A stretch of DNA of 5,756 bases from Phycisphaerae bacterium. GTDB taxonomy: Bacteria > Planctomycetota > Phycisphaerae > UBA1845 > UTPLA1. Each line of letters starts with the position of its first letter. The first letter of the stretch is position 1. Under the pieces are notes generated by a model that was not told the origin of the DNA, did no database searches, and worked only from the letters and a program-made list of their open reading frames with translations. The stretch spans positions 1 to 5,756 of the forward strand of contig JAJDEC010000365.1 in the NCBI GenBank assembly GCA_029259995.1, written 5' to 3'. Of this stretch, positions 1 to 5,756 are shown in pieces. A program made the translations under genes and the position numbers.

Positions 1-408
1 GACAAGGCATGCTGCAAGGCCAAGCTGGCCTCCGCTGAGGGTGGCGACAAGGCATGCTGCAAGGCGAAGCTCGCATCGGCGACATCGACCTGCAGCTCCA
101 AGAAGACAGCCTGCGACAAGACGAAGCTTGCTTCCGCCAAGAGCGGCTGCTGCAAGAGCAAGGACGGCGCCGCAAAGACGAAGCTCGCGAGCGACACGTC
201 GGACGACAAGGCATGCTGCAAGGCCAAGCTGGCCTCCGCCGAGGGTGGCGATAAGGCATGCTGCAAGGCGAAGCTTGCATCGGCAAAGTCGACCTGCAGT
301 TCGTCGAAGACTGCCTGTGATAAGACGAAACTTGCCAGCGCCAAGAGTGGGTGCTGCACGAGCAAAGACGGCGCTGCGAAGACCAAGCTCGCTTCCTCGG
401 AAGGCTGC
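1..408 (+). repeat. Two in-frame 204-bp tandem repeats (68 aa each)
   Basis: Copy 1 spans 1-204 and copy 2 spans 205-408. By hand alignment the first 192 bp of the two copies differ at about 27 positions but only three of 64 residues change (T28K, K34S, K52T); the last four codons are unrelated. Each copy also contains an internal half-repeat: the 20-base string starting GACAAGGCATGC occurs at 1, 46 and 205, and with one change at 250. Copy 1 may itself be preceded by further copies outside the window. Confidence 0.9.
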
Positions 409-762
409 GGCAAGAGCAAGGCAACTCAGACGAAGCTCGTTCAGGGCAAGGCCTGCTGCGAGGCCGAAGGCATCACGTATCGTGTCGCTGGTCGTGACTT
501 CTCCAAATGGGACGAAGCCGTCGCCGCTCGGGACGCCGCCCGCAGTGCGATCAAGACTGTCGGCATGAGCTATCTCGTGAACGGCGAGAAGGTCAACTGC
601 TCGACGAAAGTCTGCCCGAAGGCCAAGGCTGCCGGCAAAGTGAAGTTCGTCGTCGGCGAAACCACAACGGGCTGCGAACTCCACGCCCGCGTCGAACTCG
701 CCAAGGCCCAGGTCGAAGCGGCCAGCCAGGCGCTGACCGGCGAAAAAGTCGCGACGCGCTGA
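1..762 (+). CDS. Cys/Lys-rich tandem-repeat protein, C-terminal part (5' end outside window)
   Basis: Frame 1 is open from the first base to the TGA at 760-762, giving 253 visible codons with no start seen, so the gene begins upstream of the window. About 22 of the 253 residues are Cys, mostly as CC pairs, and Lys, Ala and Ser dominate. Residues 1-68 and 69-136 are tandem copies built from motifs such as DKACCKAKLASA and CDKTKLASA. From about residue 157 the composition changes to a more ordinary domain with three short similar modules, starting ITYRVAGRDF, MSYLVNGEKV and KFVVGETTTG, each followed by an Ala-rich segment; Cys 200, 205 and 225 lie here. I do not recognise the family. Dense CC pairs suggest metal binding or disulfide cross-linking in an exported protein, but that is inference, and no signal peptide can be checked. 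The strong bias towards GC-rich codons and the strict conservation of repeats support real coding. It is followed by an intrinsic terminator. Confidence 0.85.
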   Translation, partial: DKACCKAKLASAEGGDKACCKAKLASATSTCSSKKTACDKTKLASAKSGCCKSKDGAAKTKLASDTSDDKACCKAKLASAEGGDKACCKAKLASAKSTCSSSKTACDKTKLASAKSGCCTSKDGAAKTKLASSEGCGKSKATQTKLVQGKACCEAEGITYRVAGRDFSKWDEAVAARDAARSAIKTVGMSYLVNGEKVNCSTKVCPKAKAAGKVKFVVGETTTGCELHARVELAKAQVEAASQALTGEKVATR

Positions 763-775
763 GCGCTGACTGACG

Positions 776-803
776 AATCGATCGCCTGGACAATCGATCG
801 ATT
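776..803 (+). other. Hairpin immediately downstream of the repeat-protein stop codon
   Basis: AATCGATCG at 776-784 pairs perfectly with CGATCGATT at 795-803 across a 10-base loop, and two further T residues follow. The stem is 9 bp but AT-rich, so it would be a weak terminator at best; it may protect the mRNA 3' end ahead of the main terminator at 838-869. Confidence 0.45.
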
Positions 804-837
804 TTCGGTTCACAGAACGAGCCGAGCATGAATTCTC

Positions 838-869
838 AAAGCCCGTCGGAGCAATCCGGCGGGCTTTTT
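838..869 (+). terminator. Rho-independent terminator of the repeat-protein gene
   Basis: AAAGCCCGTCGG (838-849) pairs with CCGGCGGGCTTT (856-867) as a 12-bp stem with one G.U pair and a six-base loop AGCAAT. The stem runs into a five-T tract (865-869). It lies 75 bp after the stop at 762, so it separates the repeat-protein transcript from the psd operon. On the opposite strand the T run is shorter and interrupted. Confidence 0.9.
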
Positions 870-1101
870 CAATTCAGACCCGCCGTCTCCTCACGGCGGA
901 GCGCGACGAATTGCGTTTGAATCGCGAACGCCGCGCTGTGGACAGCAAGGTTCGGACAGTGTGGTTGAGTGGAAATTCATCAGATCCCAATGTCCTTGCA
1001 GCGACGTCCGTCCGGCCGCCATGAATTACCCGATCGCCGCGCTGAACGATACTGCAACTCACGCACTCGTCCGTCGCCGAGCCGCCTCGTTCGATTCCCC
1101 G

Positions 1102-1107
1102 TATAAT
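1102..1107 (+). promoter_or_regulatory. Candidate -10 box for the psd-pssA operon
   Basis: A perfect TATAAT lies 48 bases before the psd start codon, a plausible leader length. No good -35 hexamer is found at 16-18 bp upstream (the sequence there is about GAGCCG), and there is no TGn extended -10. The hit stands out because the flanking DNA is GC-rich, but it rests on one element only. Confidence 0.4.
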
Positions 1108-1155
1108 CGCCGGATTCTCTCATGGCCCGCGAAACGCCGCGAGTAACCTGGCAGG

Positions 1156-1863
1156 ATGGGAATTGGTGACGCCTTGATCACACGTGACGGATACAAAGAA
1201 GTCGCAATCACAACACTGACGTTCGGCGCCGGCGGGATCGCCTGCGCATGGGCGGCGCTGAGTATCTCGCCCTGGTTCTGGATCGGCGCTGTCCCTCTGC
1301 TCGTCGCGTGGATGTTCGTGCTCTCGTTCTTCCGCGATCCGCCGCGCACGATTCCCGCCGATCCCGGCCTGATGGTCTCCCCCGCCGACGGGAAGATTAC
1401 GGAAATCGCGCGACTCGATGACGGCTGGCCCGGCATCGACGAGCCCGTGCTGAAAATCAGCATCTTCCTTTCTGTCTTCAATGTGCACGTCAATCGTGCG
1501 CCGTGCGACGGTCGCGTCCTGTCGACGCAATATGAACGCGGGGAATTCCTCGATGTTCGCCATCCCGAATCGGGCATGCGCAACGAGCGGAACAGCATCA
1601 CGATCGATCCCGACGCCGACTATGGTCCGATCATCGTGCGGCAGATTGCGGGTTTGATCGCCCGTCGGATCGTTTGTCACGTGGATACGGGATCCCAATT
1701 GCATCGTGGCGAGCGATTCGGCATGATCAAATTTGGATCGCGAACCGATTTGATCGTTCCTGCGTCGAGCGGACTGGAGCCGGCCGTCAAGCTGAACGAT
1801 ATCGTCAAGGGCGGCGCAACCATCCTGATGCGGCCGGGCTTCGCAACAAAGTCAGAAGGGTAG
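1156..1863 (+). CDS. psd: Phosphatidylserine decarboxylase, short form
   Basis: Psd decarboxylates phosphatidylserine to phosphatidylethanolamine at the inner membrane, using a pyruvoyl group made by self-cleavage of the proenzyme. The 235-residue protein has a hydrophobic segment at about 20-58, then SPADGKI (75-81), FLSVFNVHVNRAP (104-116) and a C-terminal KFGSRTDLIVP (192-202). Gly194-Ser195 is the expected cleavage site, with Ser195 becoming the pyruvoyl group of the small alpha chain; Asp78 and His111 are the likely partners for processing. The FGSR motif and the length match the compact Psd class rather than the longer LGST-type E. coli enzyme. The start is fixed by an in-frame TAA at 1144-1146 and by this being the first ATG after it. 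The AGG before it is adjacent to the ATG, so the Shine-Dalgarno is poor; TTG at 1174 is a weaker alternative. pssA follows 5 bp later. Confidence 0.95.
   Translation: MGIGDALITRDGYKEVAITTLTFGAGGIACAWAALSISPWFWIGAVPLLVAWMFVLSFFRDPPRTIPADPGLMVSPADGKITEIARLDDGWPGIDEPVLKISIFLSVFNVHVNRAPCDGRVLSTQYERGEFLDVRHPESGMRNERNSITIDPDADYGPIIVRQIAGLIARRIVCHVDTGSQLHRGERFGMIKFGSRTDLIVPASSGLEPAVKLNDIVKGGATILMRPGFATKSEG
1854..1860 (+). promoter_or_regulatory. Ribosome-binding site of pssA inside the psd 3' end
   Basis: AGAAGGG overlaps the last codons of psd and sits 8 bases before the ATG at 1869. It decides the start of pssA, since the frame is open further upstream to 1674 within psd but no comparable site precedes that longer start. 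The layout suggests coupled translation of the two genes. Confidence 0.7.
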
Positions 1864-1868
1864 TTCGC

Positions 1869-2891
1869 ATGACCATCGATCCACGCGAATCCAGGCGGTC
1901 ACGAAGTCGCGAACGCATTCTCAAGACTGTCGGCGTGTTGCCGTCACTGGCGACGCTCGGCAATCTCACGTGCGGCCTCGGCGCAATCTACCTCTGCATG
2001 CTCAGTGCGCAATCCGCGGCCGTGCCGCAGAACTCCGACGCAGAACCGACGAAGGTCATCGCCCTGTTCTCCACGTATCTCAGCGCGGCGGCATTTATTC
2101 TGATCCTGGGGATGTTCTTCGACGCCATCGACGGCCGCCTGGCGCGACTCGCTCGAAAGACAAGCGAGTTCGGCGCGCAGCTCGATTCGCTGGCCGACAT
2201 CGTGAGCTTCGGCGTGGCCCCGGCGTGCCTCGTGTTGACGATCGCACAGCCCGCGATCTTCAGCGAGATGTTGGAACTGGATCGATTCGAACGCGCCTAC
2301 TGGCGCGCCGAATGGGTGATGGTCGCCGTCTACGTCTGCTGTACGGCGATGCGGCTCGCGCGTTTCAACGTGGAGAACGAAGAAGACGAATCAGCCCACA
2401 TGGATTTTCGCGGCCTGCCCTCTCCCGGCGCCGCCGGCGCGATCATCGCCGCCGTGATTCTGCACGAAGGCCTGCTGCCGCAGTTGATTCACGTCAGATG
2501 GATTGATGTCATCGAACGACTCATGCCGCCCTTCGCCCTTGTGCTCGGCCTTCTGATGGTCAGCCCGTTTCGCTATCCGCACATGGTCAACGCCGTCCTT
2601 CGCGGTCGCCGCCCCTTCTGGCAGGTCGTCTCGATCGTCATCGTGCTGTTGATTGCGCTCGTCGTGGACTTCGAAGTGACGCTGGCCGTGGGCACGGCGG
2701 CCTACGCCCTGTTCGGCCCCATTCGCGCCGCTATCGCGAAGATGCTGGGGCGCCGAATCGTCCCTGAACGTTCCGCTCGGGTAGACGTCGACATGATCGA
2801 CATCGGAGAGACGTTCGAAGAATCGGATGTCGATATCGATGAAGATGATCCCAACAGCGGCGGATCAGATCGCGTGCGTTTCACGGGGTAG
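1869..2891 (+). CDS. pssA: CDP-diacylglycerol--serine O-phosphatidyltransferase
   Basis: PssA joins CDP-diacylglycerol and L-serine to form phosphatidylserine and CMP in the cytoplasmic membrane, supplying the substrate of Psd encoded just upstream. The full CDP-alcohol phosphatidyltransferase signature DGx2ARx8Gx3Dx3D is present: Asp88, Gly89, Ala92, Arg93, Gly102, Asp106 and Asp110. These Asp residues bind the metal ions and act in catalysis in this family. The 340-residue protein has several hydrophobic segments (about 22-46, 65-84, 111-130, 148-162, 187-203, 217-232 and 250-290), as expected for an integral membrane enzyme. RGLPSPGAAGA (181-191) is typical of bacterial PssA. The C-terminus beyond about residue 300 is an acidic tail rich in Asp and Glu, which the enzyme core does not need and which is probably cytoplasmic. 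The longer reading frame to 1674 overlaps psd and is rejected because of the good ribosome-binding site before 1869. Confidence 0.95.
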   Translation: MTIDPRESRRSRSRERILKTVGVLPSLATLGNLTCGLGAIYLCMLSAQSAAVPQNSDAEPTKVIALFSTYLSAAAFILILGMFFDAIDGRLARLARKTSEFGAQLDSLADIVSFGVAPACLVLTIAQPAIFSEMLELDRFERAYWRAEWVMVAVYVCCTAMRLARFNVENEEDESAHMDFRGLPSPGAAGAIIAAVILHEGLLPQLIHVRWIDVIERLMPPFALVLGLLMVSPFRYPHMVNAVLRGRRPFWQVVSIVIVLLIALVVDFEVTLAVGTAAYALFGPIRAAIAKMLGRRIVPERSARVDVDMIDIGETFEESDVDIDEDDPNSGGSDRVRFTG

Positions 2892-2914
2892 AGACGCGCC
2901 ATCCGCGTCAGTGT

Positions 2915-2937
2915 GGTACCCGCCAATAGCCGGTACC
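2915..2937. terminator. Possible bidirectional hairpin between convergent genes
   Basis: GGTACC at 2915-2920 and at 2932-2937 form a 6-bp stem, extended by two GC pairs after a C-C mismatch. It lies 24 bp after the pssA stop, in the 101-bp gap between converging genes. There is no T tract on either side, so classification as a terminator is uncertain. Confidence 0.3.
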
Positions 2938-2992
2938 GTTGCGCCATCAGGCCGCGCTAAGTCTGTCACGATCCTGGCATCAATCGCGCGAT

Positions 2993-4735
2993 TCAAACCA
3001 GTGCTACATCCTGAATCGATCGCCCCGTCAGCCGCCGGACAGACACGTGCGCGGCAGGCTGTTCCGGATGATTCTTCTTCCAGATGATGAACGTGTCCCG
3101 CGGATCGTTGACGCCCACGACGATGTCCTCCGCCGCGAACCCCCAGCGCATCTCGTGCAGGCAGCGATACTGACCGTGATAGGCATCGCCGAGCACCATC
3201 AACTCGAGAAACGATCGGCCGTCACCCACCAGCAGTCGCGGTACCCCCCCGCCGTTCAGCCATGCCACCGATCGAACACTCGATCCCGTCTGGCGACGAA
3301 TCGTCTCCATGTGCTTCATGTCGCCGATCAGCCAGCGGACGATGGCGCCATTCTTCAGGCCGGCTGTCGCATAGCCGTCGGCAACGGATAGTGTCGTGAC
3401 TTCCGCCGGCGCCGCCGCCGCCTGATCGGAATCGTCCGCCTTCGGATTCCAGGAAACGATGATGTTGTCCACGCCGAGCCACAGGCGGCCGGCGTCGTCG
3501 TGTTGTACGTCGCGAACGCTGTGGCTTCCCTCCGTCAGATGATCAAGACAGTGAATTGCCGCCTCAGGAGAATCGCGACGCCATCGCACGAGGCCGACTT
3601 CGGAGTGCGACGCATAGACGTCGCCGTTCAGGATCGTCGCCGCGTTGAAGCCTCCGCGGAGTTCCGGGCGATTGTGAAGGATGCACGTGTAGAGAATCTC
3701 GCCTTCGCGATCGAGCACGTGCACGCCGTTTCGCGCGCCGACGAGAACGCGCGGTTCGCCATGCTGCTCCACAACGCGAACGGAACGCAGCGAACCAATC
3801 TCTTCCTTGGGAAGCTTCTGTTTGCGCGCGATCTCATTTGGATTCGTCGGATCAAACCAGACTAGGGCACTGCCGGCCACGACAAGAATGTGGCGCGTCG
3901 ATTTCCCCGAGCTGTCCATCGCGAGCAGCCCCTGATAAAGATCGCCGCGCTGTTCGGCGCCAAAGGACTTGATCAGATCGCCGACATCGACGGATCCCGC
4001 CGCGCCGGCCATGTCGCGTACTTTCGACAGCATTTGTCCAAGATCTTCAAGATGCCGATCGCGCGCTTCGACGGCGTCCTTGCGGCGGCGATCTTCCTCG
4101 TCGAGACGCTGTCTGCGGATTTCGGCGGCCTTCGCCTCGCTTCGCGATTCTTCGTAGGCTGTCGATTTCAGACTTAGTCTCGGATCGCGCCCCAGCGCAA
4201 GGCCCGAAGAGAAACCGACGGGCTTGAAGGCGTCGGCGAGGACGTCATCAAATTCGTTCCACGTGTCGGGGCGCACGAGCGCTTCGGCGGGGCGCGACGA
4301 GATGAACTTCACGAGCCCCGTCTGCACGGCGTCTTCACAATGCCGACGCAGGCGATCGCGCTGGATGACGCGATTGCTTCCGAGCAGCTCGCGCTTGAAT
4401 GAAACGAGTTCGGTTCGATCCGGTACGACACAGATCGACAGCTCGGCACGGCCCGTGAATCGGAAACCGTCGGACGATTCGAAGTCCGTGAAGTCGTATT
4501 CGAATTCGAACGGCACTGTGCGAACGAACAATGCTTCCCGCAGACCATCCGCCTCGACAGGCTTGCCGGCGGAGACGATGTAAGGCTGCCCCGCATTCGT
4601 TTCCACGAGTGCGACGCATGCTGTCGGGACGATCACTTGTCGGGAAAGAAACGTGAACAGCTCGCTCGCCGTCGCGGCGTGTGCGATGAGGTTCTCGTCG
4701 CGCGTCAGATTGTCGAGTTCGAAGCGTGTTGTCAT
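2993..4735 (-). CDS. SPFH-like / coiled-coil / beta-propeller protein of unknown function
   Basis: The 580-residue product has three visible parts. Residues about 30-195 resemble an SPFH/band-7 fold: a starting strand VIVPTACVALVETNAGQPYI, a strand SICVV followed by a helix that leads to LLGSN, and a closing segment around LALGRDPRLSLKSTAYEE. Residues about 195-242 are highly charged and heptad-like, a probable coiled coil. Residues about 263-580 contain six or seven short repeats of WD/propeller type, for example VRVVEQHGEPRVLVGARNGV, ATAGLKNGAIVRWLIGD and RSVAWLNGGGVPRLLVGD, with hydrophobic-strand/turn patterns ending in W or FDP-like residues. No signal peptide or membrane segment is evident, so a cytoplasmic scaffold or sensor is a reasonable guess, not more. 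The ATG at 4733-4735 is the only sensible start, but no Shine-Dalgarno precedes it. A TAGAAT box on the same strand (4750-4745) lies so close that a near-leaderless mRNA is possible. It converges on pssA. Confidence 0.85.
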   Translation of the reverse strand: MTTRFELDNLTRDENLIAHAATASELFTFLSRQVIVPTACVALVETNAGQPYIVSAGKPVEADGLREALFVRTVPFEFEYDFTDFESSDGFRFTGRAELSICVVPDRTELVSFKRELLGSNRVIQRDRLRRHCEDAVQTGLVKFISSRPAEALVRPDTWNEFDDVLADAFKPVGFSSGLALGRDPRLSLKSTAYEESRSEAKAAEIRRQRLDEEDRRRKDAVEARDRHLEDLGQMLSKVRDMAGAAGSVDVGDLIKSFGAEQRGDLYQGLLAMDSSGKSTRHILVVAGSALVWFDPTNPNEIARKQKLPKEEIGSLRSVRVVEQHGEPRVLVGARNGVHVLDREGEILYTCILHNRPELRGGFNAATILNGDVYASHSEVGLVRWRRDSPEAAIHCLDHLTEGSHSVRDVQHDDAGRLWLGVDNIIVSWNPKADDSDQAAAAPAEVTTLSVADGYATAGLKNGAIVRWLIGDMKHMETIRRQTGSSVRSVAWLNGGGVPRLLVGDGRSFLELMVLGDAYHGQYRCLHEMRWGFAAEDIVVGVNDPRDTFIIWKKNHPEQPAAHVSVRRLTGRSIQDVALV

Positions 4736-5087
4736 GTTCGTCTTATTCTATCGAATCTCGCCGGTCGGCTCACACGGCTCTCATCTGGCGGCACATACGC
4801 CAGCATATCAGTATGCCCGCGACCCAATCGGTCTGGTATTACTCAAATCGTGAAAGATTGTAGGGCCCGATTCAAGGGGGCCATGCTTGCCCTATTAGGC
4901 AAGCATGTTGTGGAGGAAAAGGGGTTCTGACGTTTTTGAGTCAACTATCCCGGTTATTTCACGACGTCCTGCCTGATCATCCGAGTATGCCAAATTGCCG
5001 TTGCGATGTGTTGAGGGCGTGGTTTGGTGGCAGCGACGGGCAGACCGCCCCCTTACCCCCATGCGACTGATCGAGCTTTTGAGTGGA
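4736..5087. other. Non-coding stretch between the propeller gene and the IS transposase
   Basis: These 352 bases carry no convincing gene; a minus-strand open frame at 4895-5164 overlaps the transposase and has no recognisable content. The stretch holds small inverted repeats at 4785-4803 (CTGGCG, 7-base loop, CGCCAG) and 4803-4816 (GCATA, TCAG, TATGC), a perfect 10-bp hairpin at 4882-4907, and the non-coding end of the insertion sequence from somewhere near 4945 to 5087. The boundary between host and IS DNA is not certain. Confidence 0.55.
4882..4907. repeat. Perfect 10-bp inverted repeat
   Basis: CATGCTTGCC (4882-4891) and GGCAAGCATG (4898-4907) are exact reverse complements around the six-base spacer CTATTA. 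No T tract follows on either strand. It may be a protein-binding site upstream of the propeller gene, an element terminator, or debris near the IS end; I cannot decide among these. Confidence 0.6.
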
Positions 5088-5756
5088 TCAACTTGGCACG
5101 AGTCGGCCGACGAGCCGATGTAGAAGTGATTGATAGGGATAGCTGCTCGACAGATGCAGCACAACGCGGCGGGCGCTAACGACCACTCGCGCGGCGACCT
5201 TTAACACCTTCAACCGAATCGTATCGACCTGGGCTTCGGCGAGTTCGGTATCCTTCAGGCCTTCGCGGCGGATGTGCTCGATCAACACGTACGCCGCTGA
5301 CGCCAGCATCAATCTGAATAGATTCGCAATGAACCGGCTGCAACTCGTGCGATCGGCGAACAGGAATAACTGCTGCTCCTTGATGCGATTCTCCATCTCA
5401 CCGCGCTGCGTGTAGATGACGTCGTAGATCGCCTCGGGCGGATCGTCGAGATTCGTCACCACGAAGCGCGGGTTGGCGCCCTTTGGCAATCGCTCCGCCT
5501 TTAGAATCACACGACGCTTTCGATCCCACGTTTTCGCGCCGTATTCGAATTCGTGGAAGCTCCGCTGCTTCTCGCCGGTCGCCTCGTAGCGTTGTTCCGC
5601 GTCGAGCATGAACGGCTCCTGAATGCGTTTGAGCCGTGCGTTGGTCGCCAGACCGACGACGTAGCCGACGTCGATTTTGTCGCAGTATTTCAGGGTTTTC
5701 CAGCGACAGAAGCCCGAGTCGGCACGGAAGACGATTCGCGTCTTAGGCCACGCTTC
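4945..5756 (-). mobile_element. IS1380-family insertion sequence, 3' part (runs off right edge)
   Basis: The element is defined by the transposase at 5088-5756. The 3' boundary is tentative: CTATCCCGGTTATTTCAC at 4945-4962 looks like a terminal inverted repeat of this element type, about 125 bases beyond the transposase stop. The matching left end and the target-site duplication lie outside the window, so the boundary cannot be confirmed here. Confidence 0.5.
5088..5756 (-). CDS. IS1380-family DDE transposase, C-terminal 222 codons
   Basis: The frame is open from the right edge of the window to the TGA at 5090-5088, so the N-terminus is missing only because the window ends. The visible part starts EAWPKTRIVFRADSGFCRW; the Asp of RADSGF is the second catalytic Asp of the DDE triad. 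YTQRGEMENRIKE (visible residues 115-127) supplies the catalytic Glu, and LFADRTSCSRFIANLFRLML plus TELAEAQVDTIRLKVLKVAA are typical of the C-terminal part of IS1380-type transposases. The enzyme cuts and moves its own IS. No stop or frameshift interrupts the visible portion, so the copy could be functional. It is transcribed toward the propeller gene and in the same direction, so read-through from the element could affect that gene. Confidence 0.9.
   Translation of the reverse strand, partial: EAWPKTRIVFRADSGFCRWKTLKYCDKIDVGYVVGLATNARLKRIQEPFMLDAEQRYEATGEKQRSFHEFEYGAKTWDRKRRVILKAERLPKGANPRFVVTNLDDPPEAIYDVIYTQRGEMENRIKEQQLFLFADRTSCSRFIANLFRLMLASAAYVLIEHIRREGLKDTELAEAQVDTIRLKVLKVAARVVVSARRVVLHLSSSYPYQSLLHRLVGRLVPS

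Larger units (their letters stand above)
763..1155. other. Non-coding stretch between the repeat-protein gene and psd
   Basis: I see no convincing gene in these 393 bases; the short open frames on both strands lack recognisable content and ribosome-binding sites. The stretch holds a 9-bp hairpin just after the stop codon, the strong terminator at 838-869, a second 7-bp perfect hairpin at 880-899 (CCGCCGT, loop CTCCTC, ACGGCGG), and a TATAAT box at 1102-1107 that may drive psd. From about 900 to 1095 nothing further stands out. Confidence 0.6.

Noticed and set aside
1..408. CRISPR array or tandem non-coding repeat
   Set aside because: The repeats are in-frame, abut without spacers and differ mostly at synonymous third positions, which is the pattern of a coding repeat.
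41..568. 175-residue Arg-rich open frame over the repeat region
   Set aside because: It is a shifted reading of the Cys/Lys repeat gene; composition is Arg/Ala/Pro noise from GC-rich codons and it cuts across the conserved repeat units.
1120..1704. Minus-strand open frames of 180-194 residues opposite psd
   Set aside because: They are antisense to a gene with a complete family signature and contain no recognisable domain.
1674..1868. Extended pssA start giving a 405-residue protein
   Set aside because: The extra 65 residues overlap psd in another frame, are Arg-rich and have no homology to PssA; a good ribosome-binding site precedes the ATG at 1869.
3244..3250. Run of seven C (G7 in the coding strand) inside the propeller gene as a phase-variation tract
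   Set aside because: Seven bases encode the normal GGG stretch of a propeller loop in a GC-rich genome; too short to claim slippage without seeing length variation among strains.
2939..3391. 150-residue plus-strand open frame over the 3' end of the propeller gene
   Set aside because: Antisense shadow of the long minus-strand gene, without motif or ribosome-binding site.
4895..5164. 89-residue minus-strand open frame across the IS end
   Set aside because: It overlaps the transposase 3' end and the IS terminal region in another frame and has no recognisable content.

Overview
The window is high-GC bacterial DNA. The gene content (a compact phosphatidylserine decarboxylase paired with phosphatidylserine synthase, a large SPFH-like/propeller protein, Cys-rich low-complexity protein, IS1380-type element) would fit a Planctomycetota genome or a similar environmental lineage. 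That placement is an impression from gene content, not a demonstrated assignment.

Layout from left to right. Positions 1-762 (+) hold the 3' part of a Cys/Lys-rich repeat protein whose N-terminus lies outside the window. It carries two 68-residue tandem copies followed by a C-terminal domain of short beta-rich modules, and it ends at a strong intrinsic terminator (838-869). After a non-coding stretch with a possible promoter, psd (1156-1863) and pssA (1869-2891) form a tight two-gene operon for phosphatidylethanolamine synthesis: PssA makes phosphatidylserine from CDP-diacylglycerol and serine, and Psd decarboxylates it. Converging on this operon from the minus strand is a 580-residue gene (4735-2993) of unknown function, with an SPFH/band-7-like N-terminal region, a charged coiled coil and a C-terminal WD-like beta-propeller. 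Upstream of it lies about 350 bp of non-coding DNA with several small inverted repeats, then the C-terminal 222 codons of an IS1380-family transposase (minus strand) that runs off the right edge.

The lipid operon is ordinary and securely identified. The two items that deserve attention are the repeat protein, whose start is outside the window and whose repeats have diverged almost only at synonymous sites, and the SPFH-like/coiled-coil/propeller protein, an unusual domain combination. No CRISPR array, tRNA, rRNA or clear defence system is visible.
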